Shown here: positions 46,810-57,510 of the stretch, piece after piece | How the letters are laid out: every line of letters starts with the position of its first letter | How positions within the stretch are numbered: the stretch's first letter is position 1 | NCBI RefSeq assembly: GCF_001447195.1 | Contig: NZ_LFRI01000284.1 | Span: forward strand, 1 to 64,000 | Direction: 5' to 3' | DNA length: 64,000 bases | Origin: Aquabacterium parvum | GTDB lineage: Bacteria > Pseudomonadota > Gammaproteobacteria > Burkholderiales > Burkholderiaceae_C | Made by a program: the position numbers and the translations under genes | The notes under the pieces: model-generated | What the model was told of the DNA's origin: nothing | What the model saw: the letters and a program-made list of their open reading frames with translations, nothing else | Database searches by the model: none

Positions 46810-47570
46810 ATGAGCATCAAGACCCGCCACGCCGCCCTGCTCGACGAGGTCCGCGCCCGCGGCTCGGTCAGCGTCGAAGCCCTGGCCGAACAGTTCGGCG
46901 TCACCCTGCAGACCGTGCGCCGCGACGTGCAGCAGCTCGCCGACGCCGGCCTGCTCACGCGCTTTCACGGCGGCGTGCGCCTGCCTTCGTCCACCACGGA
47001 GAACATCGGCTACCGCCAGCGCCAGGCGCTGCAGGCCGATGAAAAAGCGCGCATCGCCCGCGCCGTGGCCGAACGCGTGCCGCACAACTGCTCGCTGATC
47101 CTCAACATCGGCACCACGACCGAAGCGGTGGCGCGCGAGCTCATGCACCACCGCGGCCTGCGCGTCATCACCAACAACCTCAACGTGGCCGCCATCCTGG
47201 CCGACAACGCCGACTGCGAGGTCATCATCGCCGGTGGCGTGGTGCGCTCGCGCGACCACGGCATCGTCGGCGAAGCCACCGTGGACTTCATCCGCCTCTT
47301 CAAGGTCGACATCGCCCTGATCGGCATCAGCGGCATCGAGGCCGACGGCTCGCTGCGCGACTTCGACTACCGCGAGGTGAAGGTGGCGCGCGCCATCATC
47401 GAACACGCTCGCCAGGTGTGGGTGCTGGCCGACCAGAGCAAGTTCGGGCGCGAGGCGATGGTGCACCAGGCCCGCCTGGACGAGGTGGACATGCTTTTTA
47501 CCGACGCGCCCCCGCCCGAGCCCTTCCCCCAACTGCTGGCCGACGCCGGCGTGACCTGCGTGGTGGCCCC

Positions 47571-47574
<4 letters not shown>
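46810..47574 (+). CDS. glpR: DeoR-family glycerol regulator GlpR
   Basis: A 254-residue DeoR repressor: N-terminal helix-turn-helix ([27 protein letters not shown] region, residues 18-50) and a C-terminal phosphosugar-binding domain with [18 protein letters not shown] and [10 protein letters not shown]. It should release DNA when glycerol-3-phosphate binds. The ATG at 46810 fits the family. Its stop overlaps glpK by 4 bp. Confidence 0.92.
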
Positions 47575-49097
<1,523 letters not shown>

Positions 49098-49309
49098 GCC
49101 CCGCAACGGCGTTCAGGCCCGTGTTTCGGGCACCCTGGTCGCGCATTCCGCCACGAAAAACCACGGCACTGGCCGCGGCGATCAGGATTTGCACCGATTC
49201 GCCACATGCCGTGCCTCCGGGATGCTGCGTGAGCGCGCATGCTGCGCACATCCTGAGCACAATGCGCCTTTCGTCCGGCCCGGACGCCGAAAACCAGCGG
49301 AGCCCTCGC

Positions 49310-49948
49310 ATGCACCCAGTGGAACCCTCCCTCGACCGTCGCCAATGGCTTGGCCTCTCGCTGGCCGCCCCCCTGGCCGCGTCACTGGGCGCCCTCGCAT
49401 GGCCGTTGCAGGCGCAAGCCCAGGCCACCGTCAAGGTCGATGGCGTCGAGGTGCCCACCACCGCCACGGTGCGTGGCAAGAAGCTGGTGCTCAACGGTGC
49501 CGGGGTGCGCCGCCGCGGTTATTACAAGTCCAACATCGTCGCGCTGTACCTGCCCGAGCGGCTGACCACGCTGGACGCCATCATGAAGCTCGACGGGCCG
49601 CGCCGCATCCAGATGCTGCTGCTGCGCGACTTTTCCCAGTCCACCGTCTCGCGCATCTTCCTGGCCGACTTCAAGCAGGCCACCACCGACACCGAGTTCA
49701 AGACGCTGATCAACGAGGTGGCCGAAATCGGCGCCATCTACAACAACGTCAAGCGCGTCGAGCAGGGCGACAAGGTCAACATCGACTGGCAGCCCGGCGC
49801 TGGCATCATCGCCTCGCTCAACGACCGTCAGCTCAACGAAAAACCCATCAACAACGAGCTGGCCTACCAGATCTACCTGCGCATGTTCATGGGCCCCAAC
49901 GTGCCGGAAGAGCTGCGCAACCGCCTGCTGGGCTTGGGCAACGGCTGA
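49310..49948 (+). CDS. Chalcone isomerase-like exported protein
   Basis: 212 residues with an N-terminal export signal (RRQWLGLSLAAPLAASLGAL, the RR resembling a Tat motif) and a chalcone-isomerase-like domain (RRGYYKSNIVALYLPERLTT, IGAIYNNVKRVEQGDKVNID). In bacteria these are periplasmic fatty-acid-binding-like proteins of unclear role. The start at 49310 is supported by CGGAG 9 nt upstream; a start at 49262 is possible. Confidence 0.85.
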   Translation: MHPVEPSLDRRQWLGLSLAAPLAASLGALAWPLQAQAQATVKVDGVEVPTTATVRGKKLVLNGAGVRRRGYYKSNIVALYLPERLTTLDAIMKLDGPRRIQMLLLRDFSQSTVSRIFLADFKQATTDTEFKTLINEVAEIGAIYNNVKRVEQGDKVNIDWQPGAGIIASLNDRQLNEKPINNELAYQIYLRMFMGPNVPEELRNRLLGLGNG

Positions 49949-49954
49949 GTCGGC

Positions 49955-50005
49955 TGTCGCATTGCGCAGCATCTTGTCGCGATCCGCCATTCTCATGTCG
50001 CGATC
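49955..50005. repeat. Three direct repeats at 20/21-bp spacing, AraC-type site
   Basis: TGTCGCATTG at 49955, TGTCGCGATC at 49975 and TGTCGCGATC at 49996 lie on the same face of the helix (20 and 21 bp apart). AraC-family regulators bind such paired direct repeats. They lie immediately upstream of the AraC gene start and overlap an alternative start codon at 49995. Confidence 0.65.
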
Positions 50006-50024
50006 AATCGCATTCAATGCAGCC

Positions 50025-51104
50025 ATGCGACACCCCTTGCCCGCCTCGGCCACCGAGCTCATCCCCTTCCCGTGCGCCAGCGCGTGGGTGAGGGCTGCGG
50101 CCCTGTGTCACATCAACCTGCCGCCCCTGCTGGAGCAGGCCGGCCTGGGCATCGACCACCTGGGTGCACACCACATCCGCCGCGACGGCATGCTGGAGAT
50201 GATGATGCGCTGCGTCGGGCAGGCTGCGCCCACGCACCACTTCCCGCTGGTGATCGGCGAGTGCCACGGCTTCGACACCCTGCCTGCCATCGAAACCTTC
50301 CTGGCCACCAGCCCCACGGTGCGCGAGGCCATGCCCGTGCTGAACTGGACCAGCCAGATGTTCCACGGGCTGCACATCCACCTGGTCGAGGGCAAGCAGG
50401 AGTCGGCCATTGTCATCGAGGTCGAGCAGCTCGACGGTGACCCACCCAAGGCCGCCGGCTACTTCGCCGAGGTCTCCATGGCCAGCCTCAACAAGTTCAG
50501 CCGCATGCTGCTGGGCGGTCGCAACATGGCCACGCGCGTCGAGTTCGAACACGATCCGGGGCCCTTGCGCTCGGTCTGCGAGATGCAGTTCGGTGTGCCC
50601 GTGCGCACCCGCCAGGCGCGCAACGCCGCGGTGTTCCCCTCCGCGATGCTGGACATGCGCTTGCCCGGCGCCCTGCCGGCCCTGCATCGGCAGCTGCAAG
50701 GGTTCATCGAGCAAAGCCTGCCTTCGCCTCGCTTCACCACGCTGACCGAACGCATCGAGCTGCTGTTCAAGCAACAGCCGAAATGGATGGGCCAGGGCAT
50801 CCAGAACGTGGCCGAGCACCTGGGCCTGCACCCGCGCACCTTGCAGCGACGCCTCAAAGACGAAGGCCAGGTCTATGGCGACATCCAGACGCGCTGCCGC
50901 TATGAGCACGCGGTCACGCAGCTCAAGGTGGGGCAGGTCGACATCGACACCCTGAGCGAGACCCTGGGCTTCACCGACCGCAACAGCTTCACGCGCGCCT
51001 TCAAGCAATGGACGGGCATGGCACCGCGCGACTTCCGCCGGCTGCACCGTTGCATGGCTTCGCCCGACACCGCGAGCCAAGAGTCCCTGGTCCAAGTGGG
51101 CTGA
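50025..51104 (+). CDS. AraC-family transcriptional regulator
   Basis: 359 residues. The N-terminal 210 residues resemble the arabinose-binding-like domain of OruR/ArgR-type AraC regulators. The C-terminal AraC HTH is at about 260-345 (IQNVAEHLGLHPRTLQRRLK, ETLGFTDRNSFTRAFKQWTG). I chose the ATG at 50025 over 49995 and the TTG at 49962 because three evenly spaced repeats occupy the region between. The neighbours (chalcone-isomerase-like, metal efflux) do not reveal its target. Confidence 0.88.
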   Translation: MRHPLPASATELIPFPCASAWVRAAALCHINLPPLLEQAGLGIDHLGAHHIRRDGMLEMMMRCVGQAAPTHHFPLVIGECHGFDTLPAIETFLATSPTVREAMPVLNWTSQMFHGLHIHLVEGKQESAIVIEVEQLDGDPPKAAGYFAEVSMASLNKFSRMLLGGRNMATRVEFEHDPGPLRSVCEMQFGVPVRTRQARNAAVFPSAMLDMRLPGALPALHRQLQGFIEQSLPSPRFTTLTERIELLFKQQPKWMGQGIQNVAEHLGLHPRTLQRRLKDEGQVYGDIQTRCRYEHAVTQLKVGQVDIDTLSETLGFTDRNSFTRAFKQWTGMAPRDFRRLHRCMASPDTASQESLVQVG

Positions 51105-51136
51105 CATGAAATGGGCTGACAGGCGCAGACGGTAAG

Positions 51137-51533
51137 ATGACCGCCATGCGTCGCCTCGTCGCCCTCTTTTTGCTGGTGCTGCTCCCGCTGCAAGCCGTCT
51201 GGGCTGCGGCTGGCGCCGTATTGCCAGCACGAAGGCGATGCCGCGAGCCACCACATCGGGCACCACCAGCCCGAGCACGCGCACACCACGGTGGCCGAAA
51301 CCAGCCAGGACGACGCACACGGTGCGCCTGGCGAACCCGGCACCCCGAGTGATGGCGCCGCCAGCGCGCACAGCGACTGCCACGTCTGCCATGGCGGCAC
51401 GGTGCTGGCCCACGAAGTGCGGCTGGTGCACGCGATGTCCGCCTCCGCCCCGCCCGTGCCTGCCTTGGCCAAGGGCCTGCCCGCGCCGCCCACCGAGCGG
51501 CCAGAGCGCCCCAAGTGGTCCGCCCTCGCCTGA
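51137..51533 (+). pseudogene. czcI: CzcI-like metal-resistance protein, frameshifted
   Basis: The start gives a signal peptide (MRRLVALFLLVLLPLQAVWA, ATG at 51137 or 51146), and the expected continuation (YCQHEGDAASHHIGHHQPEH, then CHVCHGG) lies one base away in another frame from about 51219. Without a 1-base slip the product is a 71-residue nonsense peptide. The His-rich periplasmic CzcI family precedes czcC in Burkholderiales. Either a real mutation or a base-calling error. Stop of the restored frame is at 51533. Confidence 0.7.
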
Positions 51534-51704
51534 TCGGCGAGGTGGCCATGGCCTGGCCCCTTTGACACCGTTGACACCTGCGTCCGCGCCTCGGTGAGTT
51601 CTGCGAACTCGGCGAGCTGAGCGGGCGCTGCCCGACGCCTTGCCTGCGTTGGGCCTGGTGTGCCTCGCCGATGCCATCCGCCCTCATCCACGGAGACGCA
51701 TCGC

Positions 51705-53043
51705 ATGCACCGACACCCGCACCCCTTGTGGGGCCCAGCCCTGCACCTGGCCACTGGCCTCGCCTTCGCCCTGCCCCTGGCGGTCACGGCGCAGAACGCC
51801 CCCGCACAGCCCCCCGAAACCCTGGCCCAGGCCTTTGAACAAGCCTGGGCCACGCACCCCCTGCCTCAAGCACTGCCCGCGCGGCGCACTGGCGGCATCC
51901 CGTCAGGCCGCCGAAGCCTGGACGGCTCAACCCGGCGCGCTGGAGCTGCGCGCACAGACCGACCGACCTGGCACCGACCGGGGTGCGCAAGAGCTGGAGG
52001 TGGGCGTGGCCCTGCCCCTGTGGCTGCCCGGCCAGCGCTCGCGCAGCCAGGCCCTGGCCACACAAGAAGAGCAAGCGCTTGACGCCCGGCTCGCCAGCGC
52101 CCGGCTTCAGCTCGCCGGCCAGGTGCGCGAGGCCTGGTGGGCGTGGCAGCGCGCGCGCGCCGAGCTGGCGCTGACCGGCACCCAGGTCGAGCACGCCCAG
52201 GCCCTGAGCGACGACGTGCACCGCCGTGTGCGCGCTGGTGACCTGGCCCGAGCCGATGCGCACCAGGCCGATGGCGCCTTGGCGCTGGCCCAGTCGGCTC
52301 AGGCCCATGCCGAAGGGCAAGGCATGCAGGCGTGGCAGTTCTTGCAGGGGGTGCTGGGCAGTGCTCGACCATGGCCGCTGCCCACCCTGGTTGCCGCGTC
52401 CGCCGAGGAGACATCGTCGCAAGGCACGGTGCTCGCCCCCGTCACGGCCACCAGCGGCGCATGGCCCATCGGCGCGGAGCCTGCTCCCGGCGAAGCCCCG
52501 TCCGACCTGGCCCAACACCCGCTGGTGCGCGACCTCACCCAGCAGGCCGCCACCGCCCGCCAGGCCGCCGAGCTGGCCGACACGCAATCGCGCGCCAACC
52601 CCGAGCTGCTGCTGGGCACGGTGCACAGCCGGGACCAGCGTGACGAGCCCCGCCAACGCCAGCTCACCATCGGCCTGCGCCTGCCCTGGGGCGAGTCGCC
52701 CGCGCAGCGTGCCCTCGCGGCCCGCGCGCACGCCGATGCCACCGAGCTGAGCGTGCAGGCCGCGCGCCAGCACCAGCAGGCCCAGTCCGCGCTCGATGGC
52801 GCTCAAGCCCGCTGGCATGCCGCCCAGCGCGCGCACCACGCCGCACAGCGCCGCGCCAAGCTCGCGCAAGAAAGCCAGGGTTTTTTCGACAAGTCCTTCC
52901 GCCTGGGCGAGACCGACCTGCCCACGCGGCTGCGCATCGCGCAGGAAGCGCAAGAAGCCGCCCGCCAGGCCGCGCTGGCCGCCATCGACCTGGCCGCCGC
53001 CACCTCCGAGTGGCGCCAGGCCGCCGGGCTGCTGCCGGAGTGA
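51705..53043 (+). pseudogene. czcC: CzcC outer-membrane efflux protein, frameshifted
   Basis: A TolC-like outer-membrane factor of the czc system. The true start is the ATG at 51705 (GGAGA upstream), giving a signal peptide and the region LAQAFEQAWATHPLPQALPA in one frame. The rest (ALAASRQAAEAWTAQPGALE through EWRQAAGLLPE) is in the next frame from about 51885. A 1-base slip near 51880-51895 joins them. The remaining 380 residues are intact with the usual coiled-coil helices, so either decay is recent or the read is wrong. Confidence 0.8.
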
Positions 53044-53048
53044 CCGCC

Positions 53049-54269
53049 ATGACGTCCGCTCTCGCGCCCACAGCCGCCCGCCACCTTGGCTCGGGCCCGC
53101 ACCACCCCATTCGACTTGATCTCATGCCCCCCACTTCGCCCCTGAACCTGTCCTCGCTGCGCCGCGCCCTCGTGGGCCTCGTGCTCATCGGCACTTGCTC
53201 CTTTTCCACGCTGGTGTGGTCTCACGAAGGCCACGAGCACGAAGACGAACCAGCACCCGCCGCCACGCTGCGCGAAGCCCCTCGCCGCCAAGGCGATGGC
53301 AGCGTGCTGATGCCCCAGGTGGCCCAGCAGCAACTGCGCCTGCGCACGCTGGCAATGCAGGCTGGCCAGTGGCCCCAGGCCTTCGAGCTGCCCGCCAAGG
53401 TGGTGATGGACCCCAACGCCGGCGGACGCGTGCAAGCCGCGCTCGCCGGGCGCGTGGTCGCCGGCCCCAAGGGCCTGCCATCGCTGGGCCAGGCCGTGCG
53501 ACAAGGCCAGGTGCTGGCCCACATCGAGCCCACCACCGGCTCGATCGAACAAGCCGGCCTGCGCGCGCAACAAGCCGAGCTGCGCGCCGCGCTGCAGGTG
53601 GCCGAGCGCCGCCTCGCGCGGCTGCATGAACTCGCCGACACCGTGGCCCGCAAGGACACCGAAGCCGCCACCGCCGAGGTCGAAGGCCTGCGCGCACGGC
53701 TGAGCGCCTTGAGGGGCGGCCTCTCGCGCCGCGATGCGCTGGTCGCGCCCGTCTCCGGCGTCATCGCCTCGGCCCAGGTCGTGGCCGGCCAGGTCGTGCA
53801 GCCCGGCGACACCCTCTACGAAGTGATCGACCCGCGCCGCCAACGCATCGAGGCCCTGGTGCGCGACCCGAGCCAGGCTGGGCAGATCGGCTCGGCACAC
53901 CTGGTGTTGGGCGACACCAGCGTGCCGCTGCGCATGGTCGGCGCCGCGCGCAGCCTGCGCGACCAGGCCCTGCCCGTCGTCTTCAGCGGTGATGCGCAGG
54001 CCTTGAGCGGCCTCGTGCTGGGCCAGGCCGTGAGGGTCGTCGCGCAGACGCGCCAGGCCCTGCCAGGCATCGCCGTGCCCCGCGCCGCGCTCGTCAAGGG
54101 CGCAGGCAACCAGGACATCGCCTGGGTGCAGACCGCGCCCGAGCGCTTCGAGCCGCGCTGGGTCACGCACGCGCCGCTGGACGGCACGCGCGTGCGCGTC
54201 ACCGCCGGGCTGAAAGCCGGTGAGCAGGTGCTGGTGCAAGGCGCCAGCCTGGTCAACCAGGTCCGCTGA
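53049..54269 (+). CDS. czcB: CzcB-type periplasmic adaptor of heavy-metal efflux
   Basis: A 406-residue membrane-fusion protein that links the RND pump to the outer-membrane factor. N-terminal export signal, then a His-rich metal site HEGHEHEDE, barrel-sandwich halves around a short hairpin (about 165-235) and the VQGASLVNQVR C-terminus. GGAG lies 8 nt before the start at 53049; a start at 53124 would give a more conventional signal peptide. Intact, unlike czcI and czcC, and 13 bp before czcA. Confidence 0.88.
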   Translation: MTSALAPTAARHLGSGPHHPIRLDLMPPTSPLNLSSLRRALVGLVLIGTCSFSTLVWSHEGHEHEDEPAPAATLREAPRRQGDGSVLMPQVAQQQLRLRTLAMQAGQWPQAFELPAKVVMDPNAGGRVQAALAGRVVAGPKGLPSLGQAVRQGQVLAHIEPTTGSIEQAGLRAQQAELRAALQVAERRLARLHELADTVARKDTEAATAEVEGLRARLSALRGGLSRRDALVAPVSGVIASAQVVAGQVVQPGDTLYEVIDPRRQRIEALVRDPSQAGQIGSAHLVLGDTSVPLRMVGAARSLRDQALPVVFSGDAQALSGLVLGQAVRVVAQTRQALPGIAVPRAALVKGAGNQDIAWVQTAPERFEPRWVTHAPLDGTRVRVTAGLKAGEQVLVQGASLVNQVR

Positions 54270-54282
54270 GGAGGGCGACACC

Positions 54283-57200
54283 ATGTTCAAGTGGCTCCTC
54301 GACACCGCCCTGGCCAACCGGCTGCTGGTGCTGCTGACCGCAGCCGTGCTGATGGCCCAGGGCGCTCACACGCTGTCGCGCACGCCGGTCGACGTTTTCC
54401 CCGACCTCAACCAGCCCACCGTCACGCTGATGACCGAAGCCGGCGGCATGGCCCCCGAAGAGGTCGAACAACTCATCACCTTCCCGCTGGAGACCTCGCT
54501 GGGTGGCCTGCCCGGCGTGCAGGCGGTGCGCTCCACATCGAGCGCTGGGCTGTCCTTCGTCTACGTGAGCTTCGACTGGTCCACCGACATCTACCGTGCG
54601 CGGCAGATGGTGGCCGAGCGACTGGGCACGATGGGCGAGGCCCTGCCCGATGGCATCACGCCGCACATGGGGCCGGTCAGCTCGATCATGGGCGAGGTGA
54701 TGCAGATCGCCATCCCGATCGACACCACCCAGGTCTCGCCGATGGCGGTGCGCGAGCACGCCGACTGGGTGCTGCGCCCGCGCCTGATGGCCATCCCCGG
54801 CGTGGCGCAGGTCGTGCCGATCGGTGGCGAGGTGCGGCAGTTCCAGGTGCAGCCCGACACCGAGCGCATGGCCGAACTCGGCGTCACGCTGGCCGAGCTG
54901 ACCACGGCGTTGCGGGGCTTTTCGGCCAACACCTCGGGGGGGTTCCTGGAGCGCAACGGCCGCGAGTACCTGATCCGCCACCTCGGCCGCACCACCGAGC
55001 TGGCCCACCTGCAGGACCTCGCGCTCACCTCGCGCAACGGTCAACCGGTGCTGCTGCGCCAGGTGGCCGGGGTCAGCTTTGCCCCCGCCATCAAGCGTGG
55101 CGACGCGGGTTTCGAGGGCCAGCCCGCCGTCATCCTCGGCATCCAGAAGCAGCCGTCGGCCGACACGCTCGCGCTCACCCGCACCATCGAGGCCGCGCTG
55201 GTGGACATGCGTGGCTCACTGCCCCCTGGCATGGCCGAGCCGCGCGTGACCTTCCGCCAGGCCAGCTTCATCGAGGCCTCGGTGACCACGCTGCAAGGCA
55301 AGCTCATCGGCGCGGCGGTGTTCGTGGCGGTGATCCTGTTCGCCTTCCTGGGCACCTGGCGCCCCACGCTGATCGCGCTGACGGCCATCCCGGTGTCCAT
55401 CCTCGCCACGGTGCTGGTGTTCCGCTGCTTCGGGCTGTCGATCAACACGATGACGCTGGGCGGCCTGGCGATCGCCATCGGCGGGCTGGTGGACGACGCG
55501 GTGGTGGACGTGGAGAACATCCTTCGCCGGCTGAAGGTCGAGCGCACGAAGCCCGAAGACCAAAGGCTGCCCTGGCTGCAGGTGGTGCGTGATGCATCCA
55601 TGGAGGTGCGATCGGGCATCCTGTATGCGACCGCCATCATCGTGCTGGTGTTCCTGCCGCTGTTCGCGCTGCCGGGCATCGAAGGGCGGTTGTTCGTGCC
55701 GCTGGGCATCGCCTTCATCGTCTCGACGCTGGCTTCGCTGCTGGTGTCGGTGACGGTCACGCCCGTGCTGGCCTCGTGGCTGCTGCCGCGCATGGCCTCG
55801 GCCGGCCACGGTGACACGAAGGCGCTGACGTGGCTGAAGGCGCGCTACGAGGCGGCGCTGCGGCGCGTGCTGGCCCACCCGCGTCGTGCGCTGGTGGCAG
55901 CGGGCGTTGCCGTGCTCACTGCACTGGCCGCGGTGCCTTTTTTCCCGACCACCTTCCTGCCGCCATTCAACGAAGGCACGCTGCTCATCGGGCTGCGGCT
56001 GAACCCGGGCGTCACGCTGGCCGAGTCGTCGGCGCTGGCGGCCCAGGCCGAGCGCCTGGTTCGCGAGGTGCCCGAGGTGACGCACGTGGGGCGGCGAAGC
56101 GGCCGCGCCGAGCTCGACGAACACGCCGAAGGGGTGCACGTGAGCGAGCTCGACGTGGGCCTGCAGCCCGCGTCCGAACCCAAGCGCAGCATGGCCGAGG
56201 TCCAGGCCGACATCCGATCGCGGCTGGTGAACCTGCCGGTGTCCATCGCCATCGGCCAGCCCATCTCTCACCGCATCGACCACATGCTCTCGGGCGTGCG
56301 CGCGCCCATCGCCATCAAGGTGTTTGGCGAAGACCTGGACACGTTGCGATCCCAAGCCGAGGCCCTGCGCGCGCGGCTGGCAGCCATCCCCGGCGTGGCC
56401 GACCTGGAGGTCGAAAAACAGGTGCTGGCGCCGCAGATCCAGGTGCGCATCGACCACGAGGCTGCTTCGCGGCTGGGCGTGCCGGTGGCGCAGGTGCTCT
56501 CGGCCTTGCAGACGCTGGTCGAGGGCGAAGAGCTCGCGCAGCTCAGCGAAGGCAACCGCCGTTTCGCGCTGGTGGTGCGCCTGCCCGAGAGCGCGCGCAG
56601 CCTCGAAGGCCTGAGCCAGGTGCTGCTGGAATCGCCCAACGGCCGCGTGCCGCTGTCGCAACTGGCGCGCATCGAAGAAGGCGACGGCCCCAACCAGGTC
56701 AGCCGCGAAGACGGGCGCCGACGCATCGTGCTGTCGGCGAGCACCGAAGGCCGGGCGCTGTCCGATGTGGTCGAAGACATCCGCCAGGCGGTGGCCCAGC
56801 ACACGCTGCCCACCGGCTACTTCGTGACCCTGGGCGGGCAGTTCCAGGCGCAGGAAGAGGCCAGCCGGCTGGTGGGCCTGCTGTCCATCGTCTCGCTGGT
56901 GCTGATGTTCGCGGTGCTGCACACGCGCTATCGATCGGCGCGCCTGGCGGTGCTCATCATGGCCAACATCCCGCTGGCCTTGGTGGGTGCGGTGCTGGGC
57001 CTTTGGCTGTCAGGGCAGCCGCTGTCGGTGGCCGCGATGATCGGCTTCGTCACGCTGGCCGGCATCTCGGTGCGCAACGGCATCCTCAAGGTCAGCCACT
57101 GGCTCAACCTGATGCGGCTGGAAGGTGAAGGCTTCGATCAGGCCATGATCGTGCGCGGCTCGCTGGAGCGCCTGAGCCCCGTGTTGATGACGGCGCTGGT

Positions 57201-57411
57201 GACGGCCTTCGCGCTGGCGCGCCTGCTGTTTGAGGCCGAGAGGCCCGGCACCGAGATCCTGCACCCGGTGGCGGTGGTGATCTTCTCGGGGCTCATCAGC
57301 TCGACGCTGCTCGACACCTTCCTGACGCCGGTGCTGTTCTGGCTGTTCGGCAGGCAGGACGCGCAGAGATTGGCCAGCGAGGAGGAGGGGCGCGTGGTGG
57401 AGGCGTTCTGA
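54283..57411 (+). CDS. czcA: CzcA-type heavy-metal efflux RND pump
   Basis: A 1042-residue HME-RND transporter with the expected 12 membrane segments and two large periplasmic loops. The proton-relay segment of TM4 reads GGLVDDAVVDVENILRR. It expels divalent or monovalent heavy metals from the periplasm with CzcB and CzcC, but the exact metal cannot be told. GAGGAGG precedes the ATG at 54283; the frame opens upstream at 54220. Full length and apparently functional. Confidence 0.93.
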   Translation: MFKWLLDTALANRLLVLLTAAVLMAQGAHTLSRTPVDVFPDLNQPTVTLMTEAGGMAPEEVEQLITFPLETSLGGLPGVQAVRSTSSAGLSFVYVSFDWSTDIYRARQMVAERLGTMGEALPDGITPHMGPVSSIMGEVMQIAIPIDTTQVSPMAVREHADWVLRPRLMAIPGVAQVVPIGGEVRQFQVQPDTERMAELGVTLAELTTALRGFSANTSGGFLERNGREYLIRHLGRTTELAHLQDLALTSRNGQPVLLRQVAGVSFAPAIKRGDAGFEGQPAVILGIQKQPSADTLALTRTIEAALVDMRGSLPPGMAEPRVTFRQASFIEASVTTLQGKLIGAAVFVAVILFAFLGTWRPTLIALTAIPVSILATVLVFRCFGLSINTMTLGGLAIAIGGLVDDAVVDVENILRRLKVERTKPEDQRLPWLQVVRDASMEVRSGILYATAIIVLVFLPLFALPGIEGRLFVPLGIAFIVSTLASLLVSVTVTPVLASWLLPRMASAGHGDTKALTWLKARYEAALRRVLAHPRRALVAAGVAVLTALAAVPFFPTTFLPPFNEGTLLIGLRLNPGVTLAESSALAAQAERLVREVPEVTHVGRRSGRAELDEHAEGVHVSELDVGLQPASEPKRSMAEVQADIRSRLVNLPVSIAIGQPISHRIDHMLSGVRAPIAIKVFGEDLDTLRSQAEALRARLAAIPGVADLEVEKQVLAPQIQVRIDHEAASRLGVPVAQVLSALQTLVEGEELAQLSEGNRRFALVVRLPESARSLEGLSQVLLESPNGRVPLSQLARIEEGDGPNQVSREDGRRRIVLSASTEGRALSDVVEDIRQAVAQHTLPTGYFVTLGGQFQAQEEASRLVGLLSIVSLVLMFAVLHTRYRSARLAVLIMANIPLALVGAVLGLWLSGQPLSVAAMIGFVTLAGISVRNGILKVSHWLNLMRLEGEGFDQAMIVRGSLERLSPVLMTALVTAFALARLLFEAERPGTEILHPVAVVIFSGLISSTLLDTFLTPVLFWLFGRQDAQRLASEEEGRVVEAF

Positions 57412-57510
57412 CCGCGCGATCAACCCCGTGGTGAAGGTGCGCCTTGGCGCGGCCATGCCGAAAGGCGATGGGCTGCGCCCATGTCGCGCGAGTCAGCGTC
57501 CTTCACCACA

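Noticed and set aside
51880..51895. Programmed frameshift in czcC
   Set aside because: No slippery heptamer or downstream pseudoknot is evident, and czcI carries a similar defect.
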